A stretch of DNA of 64,000 bases, from contig NZ_CP009516.1 in assembly GCF_000970285.1 (NCBI RefSeq), positions 4,381,036-4,445,035 of the forward strand. The letters run 5' to 3'. Origin of the DNA: Methanosarcina horonobensis HB-1 = JCM 15518 (GTDB lineage Archaea; Halobacteriota; Methanosarcinia; Methanosarcinales; Methanosarcinaceae). Under the pieces are notes generated by a model, which was given only the letters and a program-made list of their open reading frames with translations, was not told the origin of the DNA and searched no databases. A program made the translations under genes and the position numbers. Below, piece by piece: positions 63,251-64,000 of the stretch. Position 1 is the first letter of the stretch; each line of letters opens with the position of its first letter.

Positions 63251-64000
63251 TTACTCTTCTATATATAACACTTCGCCGTTTCTGAGAAGGTGTACGGTAT
63301 CTCCGAGTACATACCCCGCATCTTCTGCCATTTCGATGTAGTGCCCGTGCATTTCCATATCTCCGTGGGCAGGAATCACATGTTCGGGATTAATCATGCG
63401 CAGAAGTTCCCAGTGGTCTTCCCTGTATGCGTGCCCTGAAACGTGGACGTTGTCATAGATCCTGCCGCCCTTCATTTTGAGTTTGGTTTCAAGAGCATAG
63501 CGGTTTGCCTGAGTCATCGGGCTCGGGATCACGTTTGCAGAGAAAATGATCTTGTCCCCAGGCTCAACTGTATAGGGAGTTTCCCCGTTTGCAACCCTCA
63601 CAAGAATGGAACCTGGCTCCCCCTGGTGTCCTGTGACAATAGGCAGATACTTGTTTTTGCCTTCCTGCATGATGCGCTTGAATGCCCTATCGACATCCTT
63701 TCTCGTGCCGTAAATCTCCACATTGGAAGGAAGCTCAAGATAACCGACATCTCTGGCAGCACCCACATAACGTTCCATTGAGCGCCCCATAAGCACCGGA
63801 ATCCTGCCCATCTCTTCGGCAGCCTCGATAATCGCTTTGAGCCTGGCAATGTGAGAGGCAAAGGTCGTAATGATCATACCGACATCAGATTCTTCCGTAC
63901 CGAGAAGGACATCCCTTACCATGTCTTTTGCAATCTGTTCGGAAGGAGTCTTGCCCGAGCGTCCGGCATTCGTGCTCTCTGTAATCATTGCAATGACCCC
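63251..64000 (-). CDS. RNase J family metallo-beta-lactamase ribonuclease (C-terminal part)
   Basis: The frame runs from the stop at 63251 to the window edge, so the 5' half with the main metal-binding HxHxDH motif is outside. The visible 249 residues include TESTNAGRSGKTPSE, the beta-CASP domain (FASHIARLKAIIEAAEEMGR, PIVTGHQGEPGSIL) and the final HVSGHAYREDHWELLRMINP and VIPAHGDMEMHGHY motifs of RNase J. It degrades or trims RNA, mainly 5'-3' in euryarchaea. It is probably co-transcribed with idsA. Confidence 0.92.
   Translation of the reverse strand, partial: GVIAMITESTNAGRSGKTPSEQIAKDMVRDVLLGTEESDVGMIITTFASHIARLKAIIEAAEEMGRIPVLMGRSMERYVGAARDVGYLELPSNVEIYGTRKDVDRAFKRIMQEGKNKYLPIVTGHQGEPGSILVRVANGETPYTVEPGDKIIFSANVIPSPMTQANRYALETKLKMKGGRIYDNVHVSGHAYREDHWELLRMINPEHVIPAHGDMEMHGHYIEMAEDAGYVLGDTVHLLRNGEVLYIEE

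Overview
The window comes from a methanogenic archaeon of the genus Methanosarcina. It is close to M. acetivorans or M. mazei in gene content, but I cannot fix the species. The evidence is a mixture of archaeal core genes (TFB, Gar1, Trm5, RNase J, archaeal prenyl synthase, an intron-containing tRNA-Trp carrying a box C/D guide) with bacterial-type genes typical of Methanosarcina (GroEL/GroES, PPDK, rubrerythrin). It also has the wide AT-rich intergenic spaces, long leaders and MASE3/HisKA_2 sensor kinases of this genus.

Layout. 0-8 kb: rubrerythrin, tRNA-Trp, a PEGA surface protein, an aminotransferase, a queuosine-precursor-type transporter and an RNase H-like protein. 8-9.8 kb: a tnpB-only IS200/IS605 element inserted in a GNAT acetyltransferase gene; removing the element restores the reading frame across the site. 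9.9-17 kb: groES-groEL with a divergent winged-helix gene, a DUF362 ferredoxin-like protein and two PRC-barrel genes, one with a long 21-residue coiled-coil repeat. 17-27 kb: small zinc proteins, a FilR1-type regulator, a lipoprotein, an AIM24 protein, a two-gene cell-surface operon with CWB2-like segments, and a GltS-type symporter. 27-38 kb: three related sensor histidine kinases plus a remnant of a fourth, a phosphoribosyltransferase next to an alpha/beta hydrolase, a CDF metal exporter and a peroxiredoxin. 38.7-54.4 kb: an accessory region of secreted proteins. It contains four tandem GH46 chitosanase paralogues with duplicated leaders and 3' flanks, the last fused to three DNRLRE repeats. 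It then holds a secreted chymotrypsin-like protease gene, two PGF-CTERM anchored proteins that carry the same roughly 100-residue domain as the protease pro-region, and several decayed genes. 54.4-64 kb: tRNA-Thr, Trm5, a LysE-type exporter, TFB, Gar1, PPDK, a geranylgeranyl diphosphate synthase and the 3' part of RNase J.

The most unusual signals are these. (1) Several genes have no ATG, GTG or TTG before their conserved N-terminus, but do have an ATA or ATT codon at ideal distance from a Shine-Dalgarno sequence. (2) The chitosanase array shows conserved leaders of about 350 nt and mosaic gene conversion. (3) A possible surface protease and pro-domain partner system sits beside a duplicated 0.6 kb leader containing a perfectly conserved hairpin. 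(4) Many genes in the accessory region carry single-base frameshifts.
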